Of a stretch of 64,000 nt of DNA, positions 1 through 9,243 are shown piece after piece. How positions within the stretch are numbered: the stretch's first letter is position 1; every line of letters starts with the position of its first letter. The position numbers and the translations under genes were made by a program. The DNA lies in NCBI GenBank assembly GCA_963724385.1, contig CAVRUJ010000002.1:1674001-1738000 (forward strand), in the 5' to 3' direction. Below the pieces are notes generated by a model. The model saw only the letters and a program-made list of their open reading frames with translations. It searched no databases and was not told the DNA's origin. This DNA is from DASXQK01 sp963724385 (GTDB taxonomy: Bacteria; Pseudomonadota; Alphaproteobacteria; Dongiales; Dongiaceae).

Positions 1-1004
1 AAACGGGGAGCCAGCGCTCTATCGAATAGTCCGCCTCCACGCGCGCGCGCCCGGCGGCGCCCAGCCGCCGGCGCAAATCCGCATCGGCCGCAAGCGCCCG
101 CAAGGCCGAACGCCAACCTTCGCTGTCGGCGGCAAGGAATCCGTTGCGGCCCGGCGTCACGATGTCGCGGTTGATGCCGACCGGCGAGGCAATCACCGGC
201 AACCCCGCCGCCATGTATTGGAGCAGCTTCGCTCCGCATTTGGCGCGCTGCAGCGGGTCGTCAAGAAGCGGCATGATGCCGACGTCGAACAGCCCGGCGA
301 TCTCCGATTCGACGGCCGGCGACCAGGCAACGAAACGCCATCGCATCGTGGTATCGGGCAGCACCGGCCGAGGCCCCGAGACGACGATGAGTTCGAAGTC
401 GATCTCGCGCTGCAGCGCCGCCAGCATCTCGAGATGCGGGAACAGCGTCTCGCGGATCGAATAGTCCGATCCGAGCCAGCCCACCCGAAGCCGCCGATCC
501 TCAGGTTGTGCCGGGGCCGGCCTGAAGGCGATGGGTTCGACAACGGTGGGTATGACCCTGACATTGCCGCTCCAGGCGGCAGCCGCATCGGCCAGGGTCT
601 CGTTGCCCGCGACCACAACCTTGGCCAGGCGCGCCAGCCGGACGACATCGGGCCGGCTTGGGCCCAGGTGAATCGCGTCGTCGAGGTCGAAGATCAGCCT
701 GGGATTGACCGCATGCAGGAACCCGACCAGATGCGGGAGCTCGCGGCCGATCACGACGGCGTCGTACTTGCCGGCGCGGGCGAATTCGCGAAACAGATTG
801 GCGCGGCGAAGCGCCGCGTTCGCCCGCATCTCCCAGCGTCGGAGCGCAGGCACTGCTGGCGCGCAGCGGTCGATAGAGCGATGGCCTGAGCGGCCTGTGG
901 TCGACCCGCCAACCGGCGGCGGCAAGATGCGGGAAATACTGCATCAACCGCAGCCGGCTCGCCGGGTCGAAGTTGCTGTGGGTGACGACGAGCAGCCGCG
1001 GCAC
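1..1004 (-). CDS. Glycosyltransferase, GT4-like (3' end outside window; frameshifted)
   Basis: A cytosolic glycosyltransferase of the GT-B/GT4 type, probably adding a sugar during polysaccharide assembly. The N-terminus (MPRLLVVTHSNF) opens a Rossmann-like domain. After a frameshift near 850 the frame continues with VIGRELPHLV and IFDLDDAIH. The C-terminal nucleotide-sugar half shows VVAGNETLAD, then PVIASPVGINRD near the left edge, typical of the donor-binding domain. The stop codon lies beyond the window start. It lies directly downstream of another minus-strand GT4 gene, nine bases away, so the two are probably co-transcribed. The acceptor and sugar cannot be told from sequence. Confidence 0.72.
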
Positions 1005-1012
1005 GAGGTTTT

Positions 1013-2181
1013 TCAGGCGGCCTGGAGAGGACCGGCAGCCCGTCGCCGCAGCGCCTGTCGATAGAAGGCTTCGACGGCGCGATAGTTGACCTCGACGTCA
1101 TGTTCGAGGCCGAGAGTCCGGGCCGCCGCGCCCATGCGCAGGCGCAGCTCCGGCCGAAGCAGCCTTGTCATGGCCTCGGCCAGGGCTTCGGCGTCGGCGG
1201 GGCGGTCCAGCACGATGCCTTGCTTTTCCGGTTCGATGAGTTCGCCCGCCCCGTTGCTGCGCGTGGTGATCGTCGGCAGACCGCTCGCCAGGCCCTCGAG
1301 CGTCGCCAGGCTGCAGGCATCGTACCGGGTCGGCTGGAGAGCGACGTCGGCGGCGGCATAGGCCTCCTCGACGCGGGCGAGCCGCCCCAGGAACAGCACC
1401 TGGCCGGCAATCCCGAGGCGCCGCGCCAGACGGCTGTAGCCCTCGATGTCGCCGGCGCCGGCAATGGCCAGGCGGATCCCGGGTGCGGCGCCGGCGAGGC
1501 GAGCCAACGCGCGCAAGGCCGTGTCGACCCCTTTCAGGTGGAAGTTGTTGGCGACCAGGAGAAACACCGGCGCCTCGCCCAGCGACCATTTGGCTCGGGC
1601 CGGCCCGCGCAGGGCCGCGAGCCGGTCGGCCGCAAACCGCCTGGTATCGACGCCGTTGTGGATGACGGCGATCCGGGCCGGGTCGAGGCCGTAGCGCGCT
1701 GCGATCTGGTCGCGCACCATGCCCGACACGGCGATCAAGGCGCGAGGGGTCGGCAAACTGGCGACGCTCGAGAATCCGCATCTCGCGCCGCCAGCGCAGC
1801 AAGCCCGGCGACAGGCGGCTGCGTAACCGCGACCACGGCGCCCGGCCCGCGATGTCGAGTTCGGCGTTGATCAGGCGGGAACCCGTCTGCGGCTGGAAGA
1901 CGTCGGCCCGGGCCGCCGTGCCCGTGTCATGAATGATGTCGAAAGATGAACCCGGAGAAGCCCGCCTCGATGGCCGCCGCGCGGGCCAGCGGCCCGCCCC
2001 TGGCATCGATGACGCGCAGGGACAGGGCCGAATTCCCCGCCGTGCCGGCGAAGCACAGTACGCTCACGTCATGGCCGCGATCGATCAACCAATGGGCAAG
2101 CCCTTCGGTCCAGCTTTCCAAACCTCCGAGGGCGGACTCGAACCTGTCGAGCACGAGGGCGATTCTGAGGCTGTTGCTCAT
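1013..2181 (-). CDS. Glycosyltransferase family 4 (frameshifted)
   Basis: A retaining GT4 glycosyltransferase. The start is the ATG opening MSNSLRIALVLDRFESALGG, which carries the usual N-terminal loop (SALGGLESWTEGLAHWL). The frame shifts near 1945 and again near 1755. It then runs intact through GMVRDQIAARYGLDP, VIHNGVD, the donor-domain strands VFLLVANNFHLKG and the C-terminal acidic motif around YDACSLATLEGLASG, which matches the E-x7-E region of the family. The conceptual length is about 388 residues, normal for the family. Divergently transcribed from the GT4 gene at 2401, with the shared promoter region between them. Sugar specificity is unknown. Confidence 0.8.
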
Positions 2182-2400
2182 CAACCATCGACCATGGGCG
2201 CAAGGCTCCGAGCGCAGCGAGAATCGATGCGCGGATGAGCCCTGAATAGGCCAGCGGTCGCGCAAACGCCAGCGCCGAAAGGGCATGTTCCGCGCCGGCC
2301 GGCGGCGTTGCCCCGCCGTGGTTGCGAGACTATGGTGGCGCTCGGCCGCGCAAGCACGGCGCCCGGCCGCCGTCGGCGCGAGCCCTGGAGGCCTGACGCG
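2182..2400. promoter_or_regulatory. Divergent intergenic region between two GT4 genes
   Basis: About 220 bases separate two divergently transcribed glycosyltransferase genes, so promoters for both must lie here. A Shine-Dalgarno-like TGGAGG sits about nine bases before the GTG chosen for the rightward gene. I see no clear -35/-10 pair or operator. Confidence 0.35.
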
Positions 2401-3870
2401 GTGAGGATCGTCCCGCGATCGTCGAGAGATCACGCGCCAGGAATCGCTAGCGCCGGTTCGCGCACTGGGTCGGACGCGGACGGCCGGACGATCCTCGATG
2501 TCTCCAGCCTCGCGCGCTGGGTCGGGCCGCCGGACGGCATCCTGCGCGTCGAGCATGCGCTCGCCGCTTACGCCAGGGCCGAAAGGCCGGACATCGTCTT
2601 GTCGGTGTACGACGCGGCGGCCGCATCGTTTCGCGAGGTCTCGGAAGCCTGGGCCGACAGCATCATCGGCTGGGACGGGGCCATCGACGCCATGACTCTC
2701 GATTATCGCCGGCATTGGAGCCGGCTCCGCCGATGGCGCTCGCCCCGCTATGCCCTGCTCATGGCGCTCGAGCGGCAACGTCTGACAGCGCACGCAACAG
2801 GTCTGGCTCGCTTCATCGGCGGCCTGCAGAAGGTCGTTTGCTTTCCCCGGCGGTTGCCGCCGCCCTTTGCCGGCCGCGACGGCCGCAGGCGCGAGATCGT
2901 CCCCGTCGACCTCGCGCTTGGGCGGGCCCTGTCGTTGGGGCCGGGCGATACCGTCCTCACCGCAGGCTATGACTGGGTCAACCAGGATCCGCGCCGGATC
3001 GAAGCCAACAAACGTCAGGGCGGCTTCCGCTACGTCGTCCTGTGCCATGACATCATGGGCTTGCGGACGCCCGAATTCCTGCCCGACCACGCCGCGGCTG
3101 CGTTCCGGCACTACTGGAACGCCATGTTCTCCATGGCGGACAGGATCCTGGTCACCGCGCGTAGCGTGGAATCCGACATTCGGGACTATTGCGCCGCGGC
3201 CGGCATCGGGCTCGCCGAAACGCGGGTCGTCCCTCTGGGCTACGACCCGCCTCGAGAGCGGCCTGGGGCGCCACTGCCCCGGGGCCTGGAGCCGCGCCGA
3301 TTCGCTCTCTTCGTCAGCACCATCGACCCCCGCAAGGGTCACGCGCTGCTGATCCGGCTCTGGGCCCGGCTGCTTGCCGAGGGCGTGCCGCAGCGCCATC
3401 GCTTCAAGCTGGTTTTCGTCGGCCGGCGCGGGTGGAACGTCGAGGCGCTGCTGCGCCAGATCGATGCCCTCGCAGCTTCGGAGCCTTCGCTTGTCCATCT
3501 CGAAGAGCTTGACGACGACGGGCTCTCGGCGCTCTACGGCGCCGCCGCGTTCTGCGTCTTCCCGTCCCGCTACGAGGGGTTCGGTCTGCCGATCATCGAG
3601 GCTTTTTCCCACGGCAAGGCGGTGATCGCATCGACCGGCGGGACGCTGCCCGAGACGGTGGGCACGTTGTCGCCCTGCCTGGACCCGGACGATGAGGAGG
3701 CCTGGTTCGTCGCGCTCAAAAGCTGGATCGAGGATCCCGAGGCCCGCGCTCCCTATGAAGCCAGGATCCGGGATTCCTTCTCCTGGCCGGATTGGAGCGA
3801 AGCGGCGGCTCGGATCTTCGAGGCGGCCTCGGATCGCCCCGCCCTGCCCGATCGGGCGATCGGGCGATAG
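2401..3870 (+). CDS. Glycosyltransferase family 4
   Basis: An intact GT4-type glycosyltransferase of about 489 residues. The N-terminal part (TILDVSSLARWVG, VEHALAAYARAERPD) is typical of a rhamnosyl/mannosyl-transferase-like subgroup. The C-terminal donor domain has FVSTIDPRKGHALL, FKLVFVGRRGWN, then PSRYEGFGLPIIEAF, where EGFGLPIIE is the E-x7-E motif. I chose the GTG start because a TGGAGG ribosome-binding site precedes it and the residues upstream of it do not look like a protein; an ATG at 2332 is the alternative. It converges on the flavin oxidoreductase gene, with about ten bases between the stops. This is one of the few undamaged genes in the left part of the locus. Confidence 0.88.
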   Translation: MRIVPRSSRDHAPGIASAGSRTGSDADGRTILDVSSLARWVGPPDGILRVEHALAAYARAERPDIVLSVYDAAAASFREVSEAWADSIIGWDGAIDAMTLDYRRHWSRLRRWRSPRYALLMALERQRLTAHATGLARFIGGLQKVVCFPRRLPPPFAGRDGRRREIVPVDLALGRALSLGPGDTVLTAGYDWVNQDPRRIEANKRQGGFRYVVLCHDIMGLRTPEFLPDHAAAAFRHYWNAMFSMADRILVTARSVESDIRDYCAAAGIGLAETRVVPLGYDPPRERPGAPLPRGLEPRRFALFVSTIDPRKGHALLIRLWARLLAEGVPQRHRFKLVFVGRRGWNVEALLRQIDALAASEPSLVHLEELDDDGLSALYGAAAFCVFPSRYEGFGLPIIEAFSHGKAVIASTGGTLPETVGTLSPCLDPDDEEAWFVALKSWIEDPEARAPYEARIRDSFSWPDWSEAAARIFEAASDRPALPDRAIGR

Positions 3871-3880
3871 GGGGCGGCGT

Positions 3881-5143
3881 TCAAGAGAGCTCTTTCGCCG
3901 CCGCCCCGGCGAGAGGCCGTCGCGAATCGACTCGGCGATGCCCTGGAACCTCCACCTCGCGTAGCGGCCGACCTGGACGATGCCCGCGCCCGTCCAGGGC
4001 AGCCAGCGCCTGGGCTTTCCACGGGGACCCGGGCCAGGACCATGTGTAGGCGACGTCGATCCAGGTCGGGTCGACCAGCAAGGTCTCCCCGATGAATCCC
4101 CAGCCCTGAAGCTCGGCCACCGCGCGCGCCGCATAGGCCTCGCATTGCGGCGCGGTCGGCCTGGCGCCGCCGGCGAATGCGCGCTCGACATAGAGAGAGG
4201 CGAGGTCATTGCCGGCGCGCCTTGAGCGCGGCAAGAATGATCGCTCCACATTGTCGTAGAAGCCCACCCGGTGAAAGCCCGCCGCCGACCCGGGCAGGTA
4301 GCTCCAGTGGCAATCGGGGCAGTTCGGGCCGCGCCGCGCGGCGATGTTGAGAACGAGGACCGAGGTCCAGGGGTCCGCCGGAGCGTCGACGCTAAGGCCA
4401 GTCAGCTCCAGCATGCGGTTGAGCGGCAGGGTCGAGATCAAGCTGGCATAGGCGAGCTCGCTGCCGTCCTCCAGCCGCAATACCCGCGCCCGCGGGTCGA
4501 TCGCCGCGACGGCGCTGGCGTAGCGCACGCGGCAGCGTCCCGCCATTTCCCTGATCAGCCCATCGAGCCCTCGGGTCGGATAGGCGAACGCGACGTTGTA
4601 GCCAGTCCCGGCCTTCGGCGACTTGTAGGCATCCTGCGGCGCGATGCGGTGGTAGAGACCGGCGGTGTAGAGCTCGTGGAACGGGAAGAAGAATTCCCGG
4701 CACAGGCTCGGGCCGAAGGAGATCTCGAGCCATTGCCGCAGCGTATCGGCCGCATCCCCCGCCCGCGCCGTCTCTTCCAGCACCCGCTCGGCCATGCCGG
4801 CGCCCAACTGCTCCGCATGGTGCTGGATCGGGTAAGGCACGTGAAGCCCGCGGGCGGGAAAGAAGGCGGTGGCCTTGCGGCGGTACGTCGCGAGCGGGCA
4901 GAACCCGTTCAACAGCGACAGGACCTCGGCATCGGCTCCGAATATCCAATGCCCGCCGCCGAGCTCGAAGCGGAACGCCTCTTGGTCCTCCGGCGGTTCC
5001 GACAATCGCGTCGCGCTGCCGGGCCGCAGATAGTAGCTGGCGCAGATCCCGCCCGGCGTCTCAGCCGCCTCGAGCACGGTGAACCCCGACGCCATCCCGG
5101 CCGCGAGCCCGCTCACGCCGCCGCCGAGAACGAAGCCGGTCAA
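3881..5143 (-). CDS. FAD-dependent oxidoreductase (protoporphyrinogen-oxidase/UGM-like), C-terminus frameshifted
   Basis: A flavoprotein with an N-terminal dinucleotide fold (LGGGVSGLAAG, then an acidic LEAAETPGG) and a second FAD-contact region (ARVLRLEDGSELAYASLIST). This is the amine-oxidase/protoporphyrinogen-oxidase-like superfamily, which includes UDP-galactopyranose-mutase relatives in polysaccharide clusters. It may act on a nucleotide sugar or lipid-linked intermediate; I cannot say which. The last 35 residues are out of frame: shifting near 3985 recovers the more natural VQVGRYARWRFQGIAESIRDGL. It is the last gene of the minus-strand set GT34-GT43-CgeB-like-FAD. Its ATG overlaps the upstream stop by four bases (ATGA), so translation is probably coupled. 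Confidence 0.72.
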   Translation of the reverse strand: MTGFVLGGGVSGLAAGMASGFTVLEAAETPGGICASYYLRPGSATRLSEPPEDQEAFRFELGGGHWIFGADAEVLSLLNGFCPLATYRRKATAFFPARGLHVPYPIQHHAEQLGAGMAERVLEETARAGDAADTLRQWLEISFGPSLCREFFFPFHELYTAGLYHRIAPQDAYKSPKAGTGYNVAFAYPTRGLDGLIREMAGRCRVRYASAVAAIDPRARVLRLEDGSELAYASLISTLPLNRMLELTGLSVDAPADPWTSVLVLNIAARRGPNCPDCHWSYLPGSAAGFHRVGFYDNVERSFLPRSRRAGNDLASLYVERAFAGGARPTAPQCEAYAARAVAELQGWGFIGETLLVDPTWIDVAYTWSWPGSPWKAQALAALDGRGHRPGRPLREVEVPGHRRVDSRRPLAGAAAKELS

Positions 5144-6234
5144 GGATTTCCCTTCGCGGGTCCGCTTCCGTCGAGCCGGGCCTCGATTTCGCCCAGCGCC
5201 ACGCTCAGCATGTGCTCGATCGCCTTCGAATGGGTGTGGTGGCGAAGCACATGGGCGCGCGCGGCCTCAGCCATGGCCTCGAGCCGCGGCCTGTCGGCGA
5301 GCGCGCCCAGGATCGCGTCGCGCAGCCCGCTTCCTTCGGCCGCATAGTAGATGGCGTGGACGCGATCCTGCAGCGGGAAATGGCGCAATATTCCTGGCGG
5401 GCTCAGGACCGGGACCGAGAGGCAGAGGCTTGCCTCGTAGTGCCGCAAGCACTCCCAGCCATAGCCTTCCGGCGACCAGGTGAGCCAAGCCCGGGCACAA
5501 CGCTCGAGGTATTCGCCCTTGGAGAGACCGCCCTCGCAAACGTCGACCACATAGCCCTCGGCTTGCAGGGACCGCAAGATCGGCAAGCCGGCGGCGCGCA
5601 GCGTGGAGTTGATCGAGCCGGCGAAGAAGACGTCCACCTCCTTGCGGGCTGGCTTCTCCAGCGCCATGCGCGCCGTTTCATCGGGCACGGCAGCGGAAAT
5701 CGGGCGCAGCTTGCCGAGGTTGCGGGCGACGAAAGGCGACGACATCACGTCGCGGTGCGTGCGAAGGCGCGGCGCGGAATCGAGAAAGGCCTTGGCTGTA
5801 TCGGTTGGAAGCTCGCGCTTGAAGCAGACGACGGCGCGTTCGAGGAGGTGGAACGCATGGGCGGGAATGGTCGGCTCGTCGTTGAAGTCCAGCATCACGA
5901 GCGGCGAGGCTTGGCGGCCGCGCAATGCGTATGTTCCAAGGCTGCGCGTGTAGACGAGACGGCGCAGCAAACCCTCGAGGGCGGCGAGGAACCCGTGCTT
6001 GCGATCCCACAACGGCCGCACCGGCGCGTGGCAAAAGACGATGTCCCATTCGCCTCGCGCCAGCGAGCGCATGAGCCACGGGAAAAGACCGAGGCCGAAG
6101 ACCCGGCATTCCAGCCCATCGGCCTCGGCCCAATCCTCGCCGGTGAAGATGAGCGTCGTCCGATCGGGGAGGTTTCGCTTCAGCAGGCAGAACTGGCCGA
6201 TCTCCAGGATCTTCAGCTCGGCGGCGGGCTTCAT
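5140..6234 (-). CDS. Glycosyltransferase, CgeB-like (Glyco_trans_1_2 type)
   Basis: About 364 residues, intact. The C-terminal half (VDVFFAGSINSTLRAAGLP, LTWSPEGYGWECLRHYEA, SVPVLSPPGI) resembles the CgeB/spore-maturation type glycosyltransferase domain and exostosin-like enzymes, in which a conserved W-E-x-x-R-x-x-E segment contacts the nucleotide sugar. The N-terminal half (IFTGEDWAEADGL, MLDFNDEP) would form the acceptor domain. The start ATG overlaps the stop of the GT43-like gene (ATGA), and the stop overlaps the start of the flavin oxidoreductase in the same way. These three genes therefore form one tightly coupled operon. The family call is from motif resemblance only. Confidence 0.65.
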   Translation of the reverse strand: MKPAAELKILEIGQFCLLKRNLPDRTTLIFTGEDWAEADGLECRVFGLGLFPWLMRSLARGEWDIVFCHAPVRPLWDRKHGFLAALEGLLRRLVYTRSLGTYALRGRQASPLVMLDFNDEPTIPAHAFHLLERAVVCFKRELPTDTAKAFLDSAPRLRTHRDVMSSPFVARNLGKLRPISAAVPDETARMALEKPARKEVDVFFAGSINSTLRAAGLPILRSLQAEGYVVDVCEGGLSKGEYLERCARAWLTWSPEGYGWECLRHYEASLCLSVPVLSPPGILRHFPLQDRVHAIYYAAEGSGLRDAILGALADRPRLEAMAEAARAHVLRHHTHSKAIEHMLSVALGEIEARLDGSGPAKGNP

Positions 6235-7009
6235 CGCGGGCCGCGGGCTTCGCCGCCGCGTCGCCCGCCGAGCAGCGGCCGGGCTATCCGCTCGACGACA
6301 AGCGTGGCGCAACGGCCAAGCCTGTAGGCCGCCAGCGCAAGCCCCGGCGACCGGCCGAGCGGCAGATCGTGCCAGACGTAGCATCGGCGACAGCCGTCGC
6401 ACAGGATCTCGAGCTGGTCGGCGGAGCCGATGAGCCGCTCGAGAAACTCCGTCTCTCCGCCGCGCGCCGTATAGGTCCAGATCGGCCCCGGAATCGCCCG
6501 CAGCAGCGTCGGCGTCGAAGGCGAAGGCCGCCATGTCGAGGGGAAAGCGGCGGCTCTTCCAATGGGCGCTCCAGCCGACGATACGACCCCCCTGCAGGAT
6601 CGGTCGCTCGATTCCGAACGGCCCGAGCAGGCCGACCGGAACGACGCCGACGCGCCGCAGCTTTCGAAGCTCGGCGAAGAGGGGTTCCTGATAGTAGTTG
6701 TCGTCGTCGGCGAGATAGACGACCCCTTGCATCCCGCCGTCCCGGATATGCCGCAGCGCCAGGTCGCGTTGTGCGTTGCCCCAGGCGCGCGTCGGCCCGA
6801 CCGCCAGGATAGGTGTGGCTGAGGCCGCTCTCCGCCAACAGGCGCGCAACCTCGGGGCTGGGCGCGGCCGCATCCTCGACGACGATCCAGTGCAGTCCGG
6901 GGACATGCCGGAACGTGGAGAGGCAGCGTTCCAGCAGGGCTAATCGCCCGGGCCTGTCGTAGGTCGGCGTGACGACCAGGATGGGCCGGTCCTTGGCGAT
7001 CGGCGGCAC
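6231..7009 (-). CDS. GT43-like glucuronyltransferase (bacterial; two single-base frameshifts)
   Basis: Removing one extra base near 6810 and one near 6510 gives 258 residues whose motif order matches eukaryotic beta-1,3-glucuronyltransferases (GT43). From the N-terminus these are VVTPTYDRPGR (10-22), LHWIVVEDA (39-47), GNAQRDLALRHIR (77-89), GVVYLADDDNYY with the metal-binding DDD at 101-103, RVGVVPVGLLG, GRIVGW, FPLDMAAFAF, GGETEFLERLI with a candidate catalytic Glu near 186-189, and CYVWHDLP near 210-217. GT43 enzymes normally move glucuronic acid (animals) or xylose (plant xylan) from UDP. Here it probably adds such a sugar to the surface glycan. It has an ATGA overlap with the CgeB-like gene and lies eight bases after the GT34-like gene. 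Confidence 0.78.
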
Positions 7010-7016
7010 TTGCGGC

Positions 7017-7745
7017 CTACGGCGCCGCGCCGGGCCGGACGAGCCGCGCCGCCCTTCGGCCGAAACCGAGAAGCCTGGCGCCGAAGCCGGCCTCAGGCGC
7101 GACGGCCAGCCGATGGTACATCAGCATCGCCCCGTGCACCTCCGCCGTGCGGCGGGCCAAGGGCCAGAAGTGGATGATGAAATCCCCGTTCCGATATCGG
7201 GAGGCGCGCAGGTTCAAATCCGGATAGAGGCCCTCGGCGGGCGTGGAGTTCATCACCCGGGGATGCAGGATGCGAAGCCGTTCCCGGCGCGCGGGATCCT
7301 CCTGCAGCCAATCGATGAAGGCGCCCTGCTCGAACCAATAGGGCCGGCTGTTCGGGCAATCCGGCGCCGCGATGGCCTTCAGCGCCGCAGCGCTCCAGGC
7401 GCTGTTCCTGATCAGCCACTGCCCCGTGTTGATCGGGGATGCTCCGGCTTCCCAGGTTAGTATCATGTCCTTGTCGGCACCGCGCCGGATGATCGATTCA
7501 AGCCGGGTAGCCGGATTCATCACGAGAGAATCGGCGTCGGTCCAGAAGATCCAGTCATGGTCCCGCAGATGGGCCGCGATCGCGGCAAGCTTGCTGAAGG
7601 CCGGCGGCCGGCCGATGTCGAGCCGGTGATCATAGGCGACGAATGCGTAGCCGTGGCGCCTGGCGTAGCTTTCCTTGTTGGCAGCGCCAAGCTTGCCGTA
7701 TTCGGCGATCTCGTCGGTGTAGAGCGTAACGACGCAGATCTTCAA
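7017..7745 (-). CDS. GT34-like galactosyl/xylosyltransferase
   Basis: Resembles the GMA12/MNN10 family (GT34), alpha-galactosyl or xylosyltransferases best known from fungi and plants. It shows ICVVTLYTDEIAEYG at the start, NKESYARRHGYAFVAYD, a lysine-containing FSKLAAIAAHL, then the DxD strand WIFWTDADSLVMNP. Later ASPINTGQWLIRNS and YWFEQGAFIDWL match the family's acceptor-side motifs. I chose a TTG start (MKICVV...), giving about 242 residues. The only in-frame ATG, at 7844, would overlap the divergent sulfotransferase gene and add residues that look unnatural. It is the first gene of the minus-strand operon that continues into the GT43-like gene. Confidence 0.72.
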   Translation of the reverse strand: MKICVVTLYTDEIAEYGKLGAANKESYARRHGYAFVAYDHRLDIGRPPAFSKLAAIAAHLRDHDWIFWTDADSLVMNPATRLESIIRRGADKDMILTWEAGASPINTGQWLIRNSAWSAAALKAIAAPDCPNSRPYWFEQGAFIDWLQEDPARRERLRILHPRVMNSTPAEGLYPDLNLRASRYRNGDFIIHFWPLARRTAEVHGAMLMYHRLAVAPEAGFGARLLGFGRRAARLVRPGAAP

Positions 7746-7810
7746 CTGACAATGCCCCGCTCCGGCCGCGCTGGCTCGATTGTAGCTCCTATAGCGGCTA
7801 CTGTGTCGCC

Positions 7811-9076
7811 ATGGAAGTCTCGCATGAGAGGGACCAGCCGGCATCGAGCTGGTCGGGCGGATGGGCCGCCGCGCCTGGCGAGAAGGAGACGCAAGGCGCC
7901 TGGGTCTTGCCGCCGGGCGCGCGCGGCTTCCTGGCCGCGGGCCTCTACAGCTCGGCGTCGACCTGGATGTTTAATCTCGTGGCCCAGATCCTGAAAGCCG
8001 GCGGCCGGCGCGACCTCAAGACCTTATACATGGACAAGCTGGATGGCGCCGCGGCGGACGTCATCCGGAACGCGCCATGCTTCCTGGCCAAGTCCCACAT
8101 CCCCGGCCCTGCCCTCGGGCCATTGCTCGAATTCAGCGGGTTGCCCGTCATCATGACGGTACGGGACCCGCGCGATGCGATCGCCTCCATGATGCTGCGC
8201 TGGAACCTCGGGTTCGATCTGGCCTTCCATCGCGTCCGGACCAGCGCGCGGGCGCTGGCGAAACTCGCGGGATATCGGCCGGCGCTGCTGTTCCGCTACG
8301 AGGACGGCTTCATGCTCGACGAGCGTTGCGCCGAAACCGTGGCCCGATGGCTCGGCGTCGCGCTGTCGGCGGCCGACCGCAGGGCTTTGCTCGCCGGGCT
8401 GACGCCGCAGGCGGTGGAGGCGCGCATTGCCGCCTGGCAACGATCGGGGGTTCTGGGCAAGGGAGCACCCGATGTCGAGTACGAGCCAGAGACCCATTGG
8501 CATGTGGGCCACATAGGCGACCGGCTGGTCGGCAAGTGGCGGGGAGTACTCACTGCGGCACAGGCCGCCCTGGTCGTCTATGCCACCCGCCCCTTTTGCG
8601 AAGCCTTCGGCTACCCGACGGGCGCACCGATCGAGTCCGGTACGCTGTTGTCGTTCTCCCGGACAGGAACCGGCGCCGGCTATCTGGGCGAAGGGTTTTC
8701 CGAGCCCGAGCCCTGGGGAATCTGGACCGACGCCGGCCAGGCGGTCGCCTCCTTCCCTCTCGCTGCGCCGGTCAGACAGGGGCTGAGGCTCGCGCTTGAC
8801 CTTGTCTGCGCGCCCGGTTCCGCCCGGCCGCCTTCTCCAGGCCTGCCTCACGTCACGCTGAACGGCGAGACGATCGGCGCAATTCGCCCCGGTCGCTGGC
8901 TGACCAGACGGCACCGCCTGATCTTCGATCGGCGGGATCCTCGCTTGGCGAATGGCGACCGCATCCAGATCGCCTTGACGTCTTCGAGCGCCAGGTCGTC
9001 TGCGGCACCGGACGGCGGGCCCGACGGGCGGCAGGGCAGGCTCGGCCTGGTCCGCCTGCGGCTCGACTACCAATAG
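7811..9076 (+). CDS. Sulfotransferase with C-terminal accessory domain
   Basis: An intact protein of 421 residues. The first ~260 residues form a PAPS-dependent sulfotransferase: GLYSSASTWMFNL is the 5'-phosphosulfate loop and MTVRDPRDAIASM the 3'-phosphate-binding strand, with LLFRYEDGF following as in the family. The last ~150 residues do not belong to that fold. They start at LLSFSRTGTGAGYLGEGFSEPEPWGIWTD-like sequence and contain short beta-strand-rich segments (HVTLNGETIGAI), similar to carbohydrate-associated domains found at the ends of bacterial glycosyltransferases. It probably sulfates the polysaccharide or a precursor. Divergent from the GT34-like gene, with only 65 bases between the starts. 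Confidence 0.8.
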   Translation: MEVSHERDQPASSWSGGWAAAPGEKETQGAWVLPPGARGFLAAGLYSSASTWMFNLVAQILKAGGRRDLKTLYMDKLDGAAADVIRNAPCFLAKSHIPGPALGPLLEFSGLPVIMTVRDPRDAIASMMLRWNLGFDLAFHRVRTSARALAKLAGYRPALLFRYEDGFMLDERCAETVARWLGVALSAADRRALLAGLTPQAVEARIAAWQRSGVLGKGAPDVEYEPETHWHVGHIGDRLVGKWRGVLTAAQAALVVYATRPFCEAFGYPTGAPIESGTLLSFSRTGTGAGYLGEGFSEPEPWGIWTDAGQAVASFPLAAPVRQGLRLALDLVCAPGSARPPSPGLPHVTLNGETIGAIRPGRWLTRRHRLIFDRRDPRLANGDRIQIALTSSSARSSAAPDGGPDGRQGRLGLVRLRLDYQ

Positions 9077-9130
9077 CCGGTGCGACCGCTTGATCGGTCG
9101 GCCGGGCGCTGGAGCAGGCAGGCAGCGCAA

Positions 9131-9231
9131 GAGCAATTTCCGCCGAAGTGGGCACCGGTTCGGCGTAGAAAATGCGACCAGATCAAGGAATCAGAGCATG
9201 TTTCGATTCAATCGGATCGAAACATGCTCTG
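9131..9231. repeat. Intergenic palindromic repeat element with 16-bp hairpin
   Basis: Between two convergent genes. The right part is a perfect inverted repeat: CAGAGCATGTTTCGAT at 9192-9207, an eight-base loop, and its exact complement at 9216-9231. The left part contains an ACCGGTTC-type segment. Elements of this composition (an ACCGGTT half followed by a GAGCATG hairpin) are scattered through many alphaproteobacterial genomes. It probably also serves as a bidirectional terminator. Only one copy is in this window. Confidence 0.6.
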
Positions 9232-9243
9232 GGAGCGGCGGCT

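Noticed and set aside
1927..4251. A 774-codon open frame on the minus strand
   Set aside because: Most of it is antisense to the intact GT4 gene at 2401-3870 and has no family motif. Only its last 84 codons are real, as the N-terminus of the GT4 gene at 1013-2181.
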